The position numbers were made by a program, and so were the translations under genes. A model generated the notes under the pieces. That model ran no database searches. It was not told the origin of the DNA and saw only the letters and a program-made list of their open reading frames with translations. From PALSA-270 sp963770915 (GTDB taxonomy: Bacteria > Acidobacteriota > Terriglobia > Terriglobales > Acidobacteriaceae), in the NCBI GenBank assembly GCA_963770915.1, contig CAVYRG010000001.1, positions 868,001-932,000 on the forward strand: a stretch of 64,000 nt of DNA. The letters are read 5' to 3'. Below are positions 8,304 to 16,931 of the stretch, in pieces; the first letter of the stretch is position 1, and the number at the start of each line of letters is the position of its first letter.

Positions 8304-10058
8304 TTAAACCGCCTTAAAGTATTCGCTTATGTCCGCGATGCTAGCATCCTGTACCTGCCCTGTCGAGCGATTCACGACCTCCACAGTGCCTTCGGTAACT
8401 TTCTTGCCCACGGTGACGCGGTAAGGGATGCCCACCAGGTCAGCGTCCTTGAATTTGACCCCTGGGCGCTCGTCGCGGTCATCGAGTAACACGTCGTAAC
8501 CTGCCGCTTCGAGGCTGCGGGCAACTTCGCCGGCGGCCTGGCGGATGGCCTCGTCACGGACGTTGGTGGGGGTTACGACGATTTCGAAGGGGGCAATTGT
8601 ACGAGGCAGCCAGAAGCCGTTTTCATCGTTACTCTGCTCCACCGCCGCGGTCAGGATGCGCTCGATGCCAATGCCATAGCTGCCCATGATGGGCGTGACT
8701 TCCTTGCCATTCTTATCGAGCACGCGCGCGCCCATCGACTCGGAATATTTGTAGCCAAGCTTGAAGATGTGACCGATTTCGACGGCGGTGTCGATGCGCA
8801 GAAGACTGCCGCAATTGGGGCAGGCCTCGCCGGCGGCCGCGCTGCGCAGATCGGCGTATGCGGTGGGCTGGAAAGTTTCTTCCGGGGTGATGTTCTTGAC
8901 GTGGTAGTCCTCTTTATTGGCGCCGGAGATCAAGTTCTTGCGCCTGCGCAGGGCCTCGTCCACAAGCAGAATCGGGCGTTCGGCGTCGTCGAAGCTTTTC
9001 GCCCACTCGATGTTCAGCGGCCCAAGAAATCCTGCGGGAGATTGAAATAGCTTCTTGATCTCCTCTTCTTCCATGGGACGGGTTTCGCGTCCGGCGAGCG
9101 CAGTCGAGAGCTTGGCCTCATTCATCTGATGGTCGCCGCGCATAAGCAGCACCACCGCGCGCAGTTTTGATTTGCCGGTCTTGGCATCGACTTCGCTGGC
9201 CATCAGCGCCAGGGTCTTGATCTTGTTCTTCGGCGAGACGCCGAGAAAGCGGGCCACGTCTTCAATGGTCTTCTGGCCCGGCGTGTGGACGAGAAGCGGC
9301 TTGCCGTCTCCCTCGGTCTTCAAATCTGCGACCGGGTCGAGTTTGGAGGTCGCCTTTTCCAGATTGGCCGCGTAGCCGCAACCTTCGCAGCTCACGATCT
9401 GGTCTTCTCCAGCGGGCGTGCGCACCATGAATTCCTCCGACTGCGAGCCGCCCATGGCGCCTGAGTGCGCGTCGATGACCATGTACTGCAAGCCGCAGCG
9501 GTCGAAAATTCTGTGATAAGCCTCGCGGTGCTTCACGTAAGAAACATCAAGCCCGGCGGCGTCAATGTCGAACGAATACGAATCTTTCATGAGAAATTGC
9601 CGCACGCGCAGCAAGCCCGATTTTGGCCGGGCTTCGTCCCGAAACTTGGGTTGAATCTGATACCAGATTTGCGGCAGTTGTTTGTAGCTGCGCAGTTCCT
9701 TGCGGGCAATTTCGGTCATGATTTCTTCTTCCGTCATGCCCAGGCACAGGTCGGCTCCCTTGCGGTCCTTGAGGCGGAACATGGTTTCGCCCATGGTGGC
9801 CCAGCGCCCGCTGGCCTCCCAGACTTCGCGCGGATGGATGGCGGGCAGGGCGAATTCCTGGCCGATCTTGTTCATCTCCTCGCGCACGATGGCGACGATC
9901 TTGTTGAACGAGCGTTGGCCGAGAAAAAGATAGGAGTAAATTCCGGCGGCGAGTTGGCGGATGTATCCCGCGCGGACGAGGAACTTGTGGCTGGCGACTT
10001 CGGCGTCGGCCGGCGCCTCGCGCAGAGTGGGGATGAACAGTTCGGACCAGCGATGCAT
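8304..10058 (-). CDS. proS: Proline--tRNA ligase
   Basis: A 584-residue class II synthetase charging tRNA-Pro. It is the long bacterial form: motif 2 (FRDEARPKSGLLRVRQF, about 140-156) and motif 3 (GSYGIGIERILTAAVEQ, about 440) bracket an insertion of some 180 residues that corresponds to the INS editing domain, which removes misacylated Ala. The C-terminal anticodon-binding domain (APFEIVVTPTNV to the end) is complete. The ATG giving MHRWSELFIPTLRE was chosen because it matches the family N-terminus and has AGGA 8 bases upstream; a TTG 21 bases earlier is less likely. Confidence 0.95.
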   Translation of the reverse strand: MHRWSELFIPTLREAPADAEVASHKFLVRAGYIRQLAAGIYSYLFLGQRSFNKIVAIVREEMNKIGQEFALPAIHPREVWEASGRWATMGETMFRLKDRKGADLCLGMTEEEIMTEIARKELRSYKQLPQIWYQIQPKFRDEARPKSGLLRVRQFLMKDSYSFDIDAAGLDVSYVKHREAYHRIFDRCGLQYMVIDAHSGAMGGSQSEEFMVRTPAGEDQIVSCEGCGYAANLEKATSKLDPVADLKTEGDGKPLLVHTPGQKTIEDVARFLGVSPKNKIKTLALMASEVDAKTGKSKLRAVVLLMRGDHQMNEAKLSTALAGRETRPMEEEEIKKLFQSPAGFLGPLNIEWAKSFDDAERPILLVDEALRRRKNLISGANKEDYHVKNITPEETFQPTAYADLRSAAAGEACPNCGSLLRIDTAVEIGHIFKLGYKYSESMGARVLDKNGKEVTPIMGSYGIGIERILTAAVEQSNDENGFWLPRTIAPFEIVVTPTNVRDEAIRQAAGEVARSLEAAGYDVLLDDRDERPGVKFKDADLVGIPYRVTVGKKVTEGTVEVVNRSTGQVQDASIADISEYFKAV

Positions 10059-10171
10059 AGTGGGAGTCCTGAGGAGCAAGGAATTGGTTATTGTACGTGG
10101 GAAGACGACGGTTTCGCCACGCTAAGACGGTTGCCGTTGACTGTCGACACAGGCGGATGTCCAATAGGAGA

Positions 10172-10345
10172 ATGAACCCGATTGATGACGATCCTTTGCT
10201 GAAACTGATAGGTTCCGGCAAAGACCTCTGGGCCGACGAGCATGCCGACGAGTATATTCGCCGACTGCGAGAAGGCTGGGATGAAGCTGCCAGTCGCCAC
10301 GAAAACCCAGAGCGACCAAACCCTCCCGACCGATCTCAGAAGTAG
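10172..10345 (+). CDS. Small orphan antitoxin-like protein
   Basis: A 57-residue acidic protein (MNPIDDDPLLKLIGSGKDLW, then EYIRRLREGWDEAA). The pattern DPLLxLIGSGKDLWADExADEYIRRLREGW is, from memory, common in short antitoxins encoded upstream of PIN toxins. Here no toxin follows: the next gene is on the opposite strand only three bases away. It may be a solitary remnant of a toxin-antitoxin pair. A GGAG stands only one base before this ATG; an in-frame ATG five codons upstream (MSNRRMNP) is an alternative start. Confidence 0.5.
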   Translation: MNPIDDDPLLKLIGSGKDLWADEHADEYIRRLREGWDEAASRHENPERPNPPDRSQK

Positions 10346-10348
10346 ACG

Positions 10349-10558
10349 CTACCCCACCAACTGTTTCAAAATCTCTTTCCCCAACTTTTGCGTCTCGCCG
10401 AAGAATTTCTGGTATTCGACGAACAGGCGATTCAACTCCAGCGAGCGGTCGGCATTGAGCCGCTGGCGCAGAATCATATCGCGCACATGCACGGGGTTTG
10501 GGAGGGTTGCGTCTTCGGTCAGCTCTTCAAGGGCAGTCGTGGGATCGTAGTGATACAT
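10349..10558 (-). CDS. Small conserved hypothetical protein
   Basis: A 69-residue, mostly helical, soluble protein (ALEELTEDATLPNPVHVRDM, RLFVEYQKFFGETQKLGKEI) with no motif I can name. A GAGG lies 7 bases before the chosen ATG, while the longer upstream reading would run through an AT-rich repeat. The head-to-tail convergent layout with the preceding antitoxin-like gene leaves only three bases between the stop codons. Confidence 0.6.
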   Translation of the reverse strand: MYHYDPTTALEELTEDATLPNPVHVRDMILRQRLNADRSLELNRLFVEYQKFFGETQKLGKEILKQLVG

Positions 10559-10569
10559 GAAAACCTCGA

Positions 10570-10672
10570 TTGGGTAATTGTGCAATTTGGTAATTGAGTA
10601 ATTTAAGAGGCCACCCACCCGACTGCCGGTTTTCCAATTACCAAATTACAAAATTACTCAATTTCCAAATTC
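10570..10672. repeat. AT-rich inverted repeat, AATTACCAAATTAC type
   Basis: Two AT-rich blocks in opposite orientation (AATTTGGTAATTGAGTAATT at about 10584 and CCAATTACCAAATTAC at about 10634) flank a 20-base GC-rich centre. The composition differs sharply from the surrounding genes. Low-complexity blocks of this kind recur between genes in acidobacterial genomes; the block directly abuts the kdsD stop codon. Confidence 0.6.
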
Positions 10673-10673
10673 C

Positions 10674-11687
10674 CTACACCATCTCGGTTCCCCACAAATC
10701 GTGCAGATGGATGATGCCTTCCAGCCTCCCGTCGGCATCGACCACCGCCAGCGAGGTGATTTTCTTTTCCTCCATCGTGGCTAGCGCTGCAGTGGCAAAT
10801 TCCTTGGGCGCGATGGTTTTGGGGTTCCGAGTCATGCACTCGCCGGCGGTTAAATCCAGCAGGTGCTTGCCGCGGCTTTCGAGTTGGCGGCGCAGGTCGC
10901 CATCGCTGATCACGCCCACCAGTTTCTCGCCATCGACGACCGCGGTCACACCCAGCTTCTTGCGCGACATCTCGTAGATCACATCTTGCATTCGGGTTTC
11001 GCGAGTCACGCGCGGCAGGGCGTCACCCGCGTGCATCAGCGATTCCACGCGGGCAAAGCGTTTGCCCAGTTTGCCGCCAGGATGCAGGTTGGCGAAGTCT
11101 TCTTCCTTGAAGCCGCGCTTCTCGGAGAGCACGACCGCCAGCGCATCGCCAAGAGCGAGCATGGTTGTGGTCGAAGCGGTGGGGGCAAGCCCGAGCGAAC
11201 AGGCTTCTTTCACAATGGAACAATCGAGCGCCACGTCCGCCGCCGCGGCCAGCGTTGAGAGGTTGCTTTCCAAGGAAGAATCCGCGGGCGAGGGCGCCCG
11301 CGCCACACTCTCATCGCAGGTCATGGCGATGAGAGGAATCTGTAGGCGCTTGAGCGTGGGCAACAGCCGCAGAACTTCTTCCGTTTCGCCGCTGGCGGAA
11401 AGGGCCAGCACGACGTCTCCGTGGACCACCATGCCCAGGTCGCCGTGCAGGGCCTCCACGGGATGCATGAACAGCGCGGGTGTGCCGGTGGAGCTGAGGG
11501 TCGCGGCAATCTTGTGGCCGATGATGCCGCTTTTGCCCATCCCGGTGACCACGACGCGGCCAGTGCAGGAGTAAAGCAAGTCCACGGCGCGGCCGAAGTA
11601 TCCGGACATCGGTCCGGCAATGCGGTCGGCCAATGCGCGTAAGGCATCGGCCTCAATGCGAACCACGTTTTCACCGCTGTGTTTCAT
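10674..11687 (-). CDS. kdsD: D-arabinose 5-phosphate isomerase (KdsD/KpsF/GutQ family)
   Basis: A 337-residue enzyme converting ribulose-5-P to arabinose-5-P, the first step of Kdo synthesis. It has an N-terminal SIS sugar-isomerase domain (GRVVVTGMGKSGIIGHKIAAT, about 43-63; HPVEALHGDLGMV; LALSASGETEEVLRLLP) and two CBS domains (from about residue 215 and 280), the standard architecture. Within the SIS domain, after IAMTCDES, there is an additional stretch VARAPSPADSSLESN that is absent from the family pattern as I recall it and is encoded by a GC-rich repeat-like segment. KdsC, which acts later in the same route, is encoded 7 kb to the left. Confidence 0.92.
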   Translation of the reverse strand: MKHSGENVVRIEADALRALADRIAGPMSGYFGRAVDLLYSCTGRVVVTGMGKSGIIGHKIAATLSSTGTPALFMHPVEALHGDLGMVVHGDVVLALSASGETEEVLRLLPTLKRLQIPLIAMTCDESVARAPSPADSSLESNLSTLAAAADVALDCSIVKEACSLGLAPTASTTTMLALGDALAVVLSEKRGFKEEDFANLHPGGKLGKRFARVESLMHAGDALPRVTRETRMQDVIYEMSRKKLGVTAVVDGEKLVGVISDGDLRRQLESRGKHLLDLTAGECMTRNPKTIAPKEFATAALATMEEKKITSLAVVDADGRLEGIIHLHDLWGTEMV

Positions 11688-11709
11688 GAACGCGAGATGT
11701 TAACACGCA

Positions 11710-12870
11710 CTAGAAGTGGTCGTCTGTGCCGGGCAAAGCCCGGCCCGAGGGCAATGAGCCGGAAAGGCTCCTTGCCTGAATCGCGCGGTCCCATGGGCCC
11801 GCCTGCCAGTTGTCTCGCTTCTTTTCAGGATGCATCCAGGGGGGCACGTTGATCAACAGATTCCGCGCCACTCCTTGGGCATACGGCTCATAAAGGGAAC
11901 GCAGCTTGTTCAATTTTTCATCCGCGTCGGCGCCCTCCCGCAGGCGCACCCCTTGCTCGCCAAGAGTCTGCCGCAGCCGGGCCAGGTCTTCCGCAGGTAA
12001 TCGGTCGGGAAGGTATGGATCGTAGCTCGCCTGCACCACCTGCGCCAGATCGACGACCGCGTGGCGCGCCATCGCGAAGGTGGTTTTGGCATGCTCGCTG
12101 CCAATTCCGTCTACTCCCACGATCACCATGGCCGTGGTATCGAGGATCGCGGTCAAGGCGCCGAGCCACGACTGATTGTTGTGCTGGGAGCGGAAGAAAC
12201 TAAGTGCGGGATAGGAAAGATGGCTCTCCAGCACTTCCGCCGACCAGCGCTCCCAGTCGCGAAAAATCTGGTCGAGCACTTCCTGGCGCGGAGCCTTAGC
12301 GAACCGGATCAACAACTCAGCCGCGGTCGGCGGCGAACCGGCGCGCGCGTCCAGCAAGGAAATCTCGATTTCACGCCGCGAGAATGAGCTGTAGATGGTG
12401 GGCAGATAGCCGATGACTGCGCCAAGGAAACCGAAGCCCATGCCAGCTTCCAGCACCGCGAGGGCACGGGCAATTTGGGTGTTGGGAACAATGTCGCCGT
12501 AGCCAAGCGTGAAGAACGTTTCCCCGCTGAAATATACCAGGCGGCTGAAGGTCATGGGCTCATTGCCGATTTGAAGATGCTCGCCCGCGCCCCACTGCAG
12601 CAGAGCGAAGCCGAAGATCAGTCCCGCGGCCCACAGCGCGAGAAGAAAGAGTAATGACAGCGGACCGAAATACCCCAGGAAGTTTTCCCGCCGGCTTGGC
12701 GATTTGATGCGGGCAGAGATTCTTCTCCACGGAATCCAGGTGCGCGGATAAAACCACGCAGAGATGCGGTAGTGCCGCTGCACCCGCCGTGGCAACACCA
12801 CGGTTTCAAACGCGTCCAGCAAAACGCTGAGGATGAGCAGCGTGCCGGCGATGGCAGAGAGGATGAGCAT
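11710..12870 (-). CDS. Potassium channel family protein
   Basis: A 386-residue membrane protein. After a first hydrophobic segment (LILSAIAGTLLILSVLLDAF, 2-21) and a basic stretch come a second membrane helix (about 70-92), a pore helix with the selectivity filter TLGYGD at 121-126 and a third helix (about 132-152). This is the two-membrane-helix K+ channel pore. The remaining 230 residues form a cytoplasmic, mostly helical domain without an RCK/TrkA nucleotide-binding motif, so the gating signal is unknown. The ATG was preferred; a TTG 75 bases upstream would overlap the preceding YD-repeat gene by four bases (TTGA) and would add a polar N-terminus. Confidence 0.85.
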   Translation of the reverse strand: MLILSAIAGTLLILSVLLDAFETVVLPRRVQRHYRISAWFYPRTWIPWRRISARIKSPSRRENFLGYFGPLSLLFLLALWAAGLIFGFALLQWGAGEHLQIGNEPMTFSRLVYFSGETFFTLGYGDIVPNTQIARALAVLEAGMGFGFLGAVIGYLPTIYSSFSRREIEISLLDARAGSPPTAAELLIRFAKAPRQEVLDQIFRDWERWSAEVLESHLSYPALSFFRSQHNNQSWLGALTAILDTTAMVIVGVDGIGSEHAKTTFAMARHAVVDLAQVVQASYDPYLPDRLPAEDLARLRQTLGEQGVRLREGADADEKLNKLRSLYEPYAQGVARNLLINVPPWMHPEKKRDNWQAGPWDRAIQARSLSGSLPSGRALPGTDDHF

Positions 12871-12941
12871 AACCCGCAAGCCCGACGAGAATCGGATGGT
12901 AGCAGATTCAGAACTAAGGATGTGATTTTCAACGATCCAAA

Positions 12942-14057
12942 TCAAAACACAAACGTCCTCTCCAACCCTTCGGGGTCGGTCACGACGGTTTCCGTGATTT
13001 TCCCCTTTCTATCCAGGAGATAGTCGAAGTAGAACGTCTTTCCGCCTTGCAGGGTTACGCTTGCTGTAAGCCCCCTCCAGTAGCGGTTGACGAGAATATT
13101 CTTCCCGGAAGAGTCTCGAACCGCGGTCATACCATTTCGATCATAAGTGTAGCGCCACAGAATTCTTGATTCATTCAAGACTTGCGCAAGTGTGCCGTCC
13201 TGATTGTAGACATACTCAAGTGATCGACCCGCGTCATCCGCCGCTTTCGTGACGCGGTTGCTGGAATCATATTCGAACCGGATCCAGTGACCCCAAGGCG
13301 AGGTCAATCGGGTCAAGTTGTGTTTCGCATCGCGAAGAAAACGAATCTCGCCTCCATCGGGAAATTTCATGCCTACGAGTGCCCCGTCTACAGGCCGCTT
13401 GGCGCGGTATGCTTCGGGAAAACGCAAAATCGCCCCATTCGGGAATTTCAAATCCCAGTGGTCGATATTCCACTGAATACGTGAATGGTCAAATATGGTC
13501 GGAGGGGTTCCCTTGTGTTCGGCTACAAAATCTGCATAGCTAGTGCCCTTGGATATTCGGTCGTAGTGAACGGCTATGCCATCGCCCAGGATCAGGTCGA
13601 TGTACGTGTAAGGAAAGTGGTCGCCAACGGGAAACATGTCGAAGGACTGATTTGCTCCGACGCCAAAAGCACGCCAATCACGGTCCCAGAGTCGATACGT
13701 GCGGGTTAGCGCGATGGGAGCGCTATCGTTGATAAACAAATCGGTTTGCCGCAAAATGAATTGTCCGGATCGGAGGTCAACCTCGTACTGCTCGACCGGG
13801 ACGTCGTTATTCAGCGACGGACGGCAATCCTGCAAATACGGAGGTTGGGACAATTGATGACGCGAACGGTCAATGAGAAAACAGGGGTAAGAGTCTTTGG
13901 AGATCGCAAGCTTCGCCTGCTCGGCTGCGGACCTTAAAACAATCTTAGGCGGTGCGTTGCGGCGTCGCACTAGAATTTGCAGCGCGATAAAAAAGACGAT
14001 AGCTGTGAGCGTACAAGCGCGCAAAACGACTTTGACCTTTGGGGTCGGCTGCTTCAT
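12942..14057 (-). CDS. Membrane-anchored YD-repeat (RHS-like) protein with DUF6531-type domain
   Basis: A 371-residue protein with an N-terminal membrane segment (VVLRACTLTAIVFFIALQIL, about 9-28). Residues 95-170 resemble DUF6531 (DLRSGQFILRQTDLFINDS, ALTRTYRLWDRDWRAFG), the domain that opens many RHS proteins, and residues 245-370 hold YD-type beta units (LTSPWGHWIRFEYDSSNRV, RSLEYVYNQDGTLAQV, WRYTYDRNGMTAV). It is far shorter than toxin-bearing RHS proteins and has no polymorphic C-terminal toxin, so it may only be a structural envelope protein or a remnant. AAAGGAC lies before the ATG, which begins 23 bases after the ppc stop. Confidence 0.75.
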   Translation of the reverse strand: MKQPTPKVKVVLRACTLTAIVFFIALQILVRRRNAPPKIVLRSAAEQAKLAISKDSYPCFLIDRSRHQLSQPPYLQDCRPSLNNDVPVEQYEVDLRSGQFILRQTDLFINDSAPIALTRTYRLWDRDWRAFGVGANQSFDMFPVGDHFPYTYIDLILGDGIAVHYDRISKGTSYADFVAEHKGTPPTIFDHSRIQWNIDHWDLKFPNGAILRFPEAYRAKRPVDGALVGMKFPDGGEIRFLRDAKHNLTRLTSPWGHWIRFEYDSSNRVTKAADDAGRSLEYVYNQDGTLAQVLNESRILWRYTYDRNGMTAVRDSSGKNILVNRYWRGLTASVTLQGGKTFYFDYLLDRKGKITETVVTDPEGLERTFVF

Positions 14058-14080
14058 CGGTGGCTGTCCTTTGCGGCCCT

Positions 14081-16837
14081 TCACCCCGTATTGTGCAATC
14101 CGGCGGCGATCCCGTTGATGGTCGCGCCGAGCGCATAGTTCACCGGTTCGGTGTCCATGCCTCCGCGCTTGCGCTGCAGCAGATCGACCTGAATCAGGCT
14201 GATGGGATCGACATAGGGATTCCGCAGGCGAATCGACCGTGAAAGCACGGGATTTTTTTCCAGCAGCTCCTTTTGCCCCGTGATCGACAGAATCGTGCGG
14301 CGGGTGCGGTCGAATTCTTCGACCAGCATTTTCCAAACGCGCTCGCGCAGCTCCGCGTTCGGGACCAGCGAAGCGTAGAGCCGCGAAATCGTGAGGTCGG
14401 CCTTGGCCATGGCCAACTCGACGTTACTGACCAGGCTCGAGAACAGCGGAAATCCGACAGCCATTTCGCGCAACAGCTGCTCCTGCTCGGCCCCGCGCGC
14501 GGCGAAGCGCTCCAGCGCATAACCAACGCCATACCACGCGGGCACGGCCTGGCGGCTTTGCATCCAGCCGAAGACCCAGGGAATGGCACGCAAGTCCTCC
14601 AGGCGGCGGCTCTGGCTGCGCCGTGCCGGCCGCGAGCCGATGCGCGCATGCTCCAGCTGATTCACCGGCGTAGAAAGCTCGAAGTACTCGATCATCTCAG
14701 GATTTTCCGCGATGTGTCGGCGATAAACCGCGTAGGCATCCTGGGAAATTTCTTCCATCGCTCCGCGCCAGCGCTGGTCGGGCTTATTTGACCGCGTCAG
14801 CGCCTCCAGGCAGGCGGCGATCATCAATTCGAGATTCCATTCCGCGAGAACCGGATCGGCATACTTCCAGTTGAGGACTTCGCCTTGTTCGGTGATGCGA
14901 ATCGCTCCGGAAAAATCGCCCACCGGCTGCGCGAGGATAGCTTCATAAGTTGGACCGCCGCCTCGACCCACTGTCCCGCCGCGCCCGTGAAAGAGGCGCA
15001 ACTTCACGCCATGATCCCGCGCCACGCAATGCAGTTCATGATGCGCCTTGTAGAGCTCCCAAAGGCTGGTCAGCATGCCACCATCTTTGTTGGAATCGGA
15101 ATAGCCGAGCATGACTTCCTGCCAACCACCCCAGGAGTCGAGCAGCGACTTGTATTCAGGCGTGCTCCAGACCCGCCTCATAATTTCTGGCGAGGCTCGC
15201 AGCGATTGGATCGACTCAAAGAGCGGTACCGGCATCAAGCCGGGGTCGTCGCCCGAAGCGGCCACTTGCACCCCGCATATCCGGGCTAGGCGCAGCACCT
15301 CGAAGACGTGCTGTTCGGATTCAGCGCCGCTGATGACGTATTGGCGAATCGCCGTCGCCGGGTAAGTCTTCTTCAGTTCTGCGATGCAGCGGAAAGTTTC
15401 GAGCACATCCGCGCCGCGCACCGAAAGCTCGCTCTTCCCGAAGGGCCGGCCCGGGCCCTCCCCCAGAATTTCGGCGAGGGCTTGCGTGTGCACGTTGGCG
15501 TGCTGGCGAATATCGAGCGTGGAAAGATGAAAGCCGAAGGTGCGCACTTTGCGGAGCAAGGGGTCGATAATGAGCTCAGCGAGCAACTGTCCGCGATTTA
15601 CGCACAAGCTCTCGCGCACCAGCAGAAGGTCGCCTTCGAATTCCTTTGCATCGCGATAGGCCTGGACGTGCGACTCCTCTTCGCGGGTGTGCCGTAAACG
15701 AATGAGAACGAAATTCAAAAAGGTTCGGTAGATTTCTGTCGCCGAGATTCGCGCTGATCGCGAGTACTCCTCCCCAAGCTTGGCGTTGTATTCGTCAAGC
15801 CGGGCGCGCAGCGGAGGAGAGAGCGGAACCTGGCGGTACGAGGGGCTCAACTGATCGGCAGCCCGATTGAGCTCGGCCACGTAGTGAGCAATGATGGCGT
15901 TGCGCGCGCGCTGCAGCGCTTCTCGCGTGGAATCCGGCGTGACAAAAGGATTGCCGTCGCGGTCGCCGCCGATCCACGAGCCAAACTCGATAAGTTCTGG
16001 CAAGTCGCGATCGCTCAGCGTGACGCTATACACATCGCGCAGCGATTCTCCGATCTCCGCGTAGAGTCGCGGCAACGTCTCAAACAGCGTCATGGGGTAA
16101 TGATCCAAACCCATGCGGATTTCATCCGTCACCAGCGGCTTTTCCAGGCGGACTTCGTCGGTCTGCCAAAGCGCGGTGATTTCGGCCAGGATGGCCGCCT
16201 CAAGATGCGCGGCGTCAGCGCTGGCCAGGGGCAGCCGATCCAGCCGCGCAAGTTGCTTGGCGATGCGCCGCCGCTTCAGCAAAACAGTCCGGCGCGCAAC
16301 TTCGGTGGGATGCGCCGTGAACACGGGCGTGATTTTGATTTGCCGCAACGCCGCCAAGGCTTCTTCGGCGCTCAGCCTCTTTGAGCGCATGCGCAGCAGG
16401 GTGCCGCGAAACGATCCGGCCAGCGGTGGCTGCTCCGGATGCAACTTGGCGGCGCGGCGGCGCCGCTTGCGGTGGTTGGTTTCCGCCAGATTCGTTAGTT
16501 CGAAATAGATGGCGAAGGCCTTGGTGACCCTGTAGGCATCCTCCACGCTGAGCGCGCCGATGATTTCGCGCGCCCGCGCCATACGCTCGTCTTCCAGCCC
16601 GGAGGCTTCGCCGGCAGAAAGGTGCTTGCGGTGGCGGATCAAAAGATGCCGCAACTGCTCAACCACCTCAAATACCGCCCTCCCTGCTTGCTCTTCTACG
16701 ACTTTGCCGAGCAGCATTCCCAGCGAGCGCACGTCACGGCGCAGCGGAAGTTCCTTGGCAGGGTCGGCCGTGCTGGCGGTCAACTCCGCCAGACGGGCAG
16801 TCTGATCCTCTGCACTCCACAGGGGCTTGTCAGCCAT
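14081..16837 (-). CDS. ppc: Phosphoenolpyruvate carboxylase
   Basis: A 918-residue enzyme that adds bicarbonate to PEP to make oxaloacetate and so refills the TCA cycle. Hallmarks are the catalytic His in VFTAHPTEVARRTVL (about 175), GGDRDGNPFVT, the Mg-binding GYSDSNKDGGML and the glycine-rich FHGRGGTVGRGGGPTY loop (about 630). The C-terminus reads HNTG where most bacterial enzymes end QNTG; the terminal Gly and Asn-Thr, which matter most, are kept. The length is normal. It appears to be followed by the YD-repeat gene on the same strand, which has no metabolic link. Confidence 0.96.
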   Translation of the reverse strand: MADKPLWSAEDQTARLAELTASTADPAKELPLRRDVRSLGMLLGKVVEEQAGRAVFEVVEQLRHLLIRHRKHLSAGEASGLEDERMARAREIIGALSVEDAYRVTKAFAIYFELTNLAETNHRKRRRRAAKLHPEQPPLAGSFRGTLLRMRSKRLSAEEALAALRQIKITPVFTAHPTEVARRTVLLKRRRIAKQLARLDRLPLASADAAHLEAAILAEITALWQTDEVRLEKPLVTDEIRMGLDHYPMTLFETLPRLYAEIGESLRDVYSVTLSDRDLPELIEFGSWIGGDRDGNPFVTPDSTREALQRARNAIIAHYVAELNRAADQLSPSYRQVPLSPPLRARLDEYNAKLGEEYSRSARISATEIYRTFLNFVLIRLRHTREEESHVQAYRDAKEFEGDLLLVRESLCVNRGQLLAELIIDPLLRKVRTFGFHLSTLDIRQHANVHTQALAEILGEGPGRPFGKSELSVRGADVLETFRCIAELKKTYPATAIRQYVISGAESEQHVFEVLRLARICGVQVAASGDDPGLMPVPLFESIQSLRASPEIMRRVWSTPEYKSLLDSWGGWQEVMLGYSDSNKDGGMLTSLWELYKAHHELHCVARDHGVKLRLFHGRGGTVGRGGGPTYEAILAQPVGDFSGAIRITEQGEVLNWKYADPVLAEWNLELMIAACLEALTRSNKPDQRWRGAMEEISQDAYAVYRRHIAENPEMIEYFELSTPVNQLEHARIGSRPARRSQSRRLEDLRAIPWVFGWMQSRQAVPAWYGVGYALERFAARGAEQEQLLREMAVGFPLFSSLVSNVELAMAKADLTISRLYASLVPNAELRERVWKMLVEEFDRTRRTILSITGQKELLEKNPVLSRSIRLRNPYVDPISLIQVDLLQRKRGGMDTEPVNYALGATINGIAAGLHNTG

Positions 16838-16888
16838 ATCCCATCATATCGAAAACTCGGCGTCACGAGAGTTTCGCCACTCGGCGTT

Positions 16889-16931
16889 GTCATTCCGAGG
16901 AGCGCTGCGGCGAGGAAGTTGCATTTCGCTC
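16889..16931. repeat. GTCATTCCGAGG-type repeat overlapping a gene end
   Basis: GTCATTCCGAGGAGCGCTGC and the following bases through TTTCGCTC belong to the same family as the element after kdsC. Read on the minus strand it supplies the last codons and the TGA of the peroxiredoxin gene. Confidence 0.55.

Noticed and set aside
10059..10079. TTG start giving a seven-residue longer ProS
   Set aside because: The downstream ATG has a properly placed AGGA and gives the family N-terminus.
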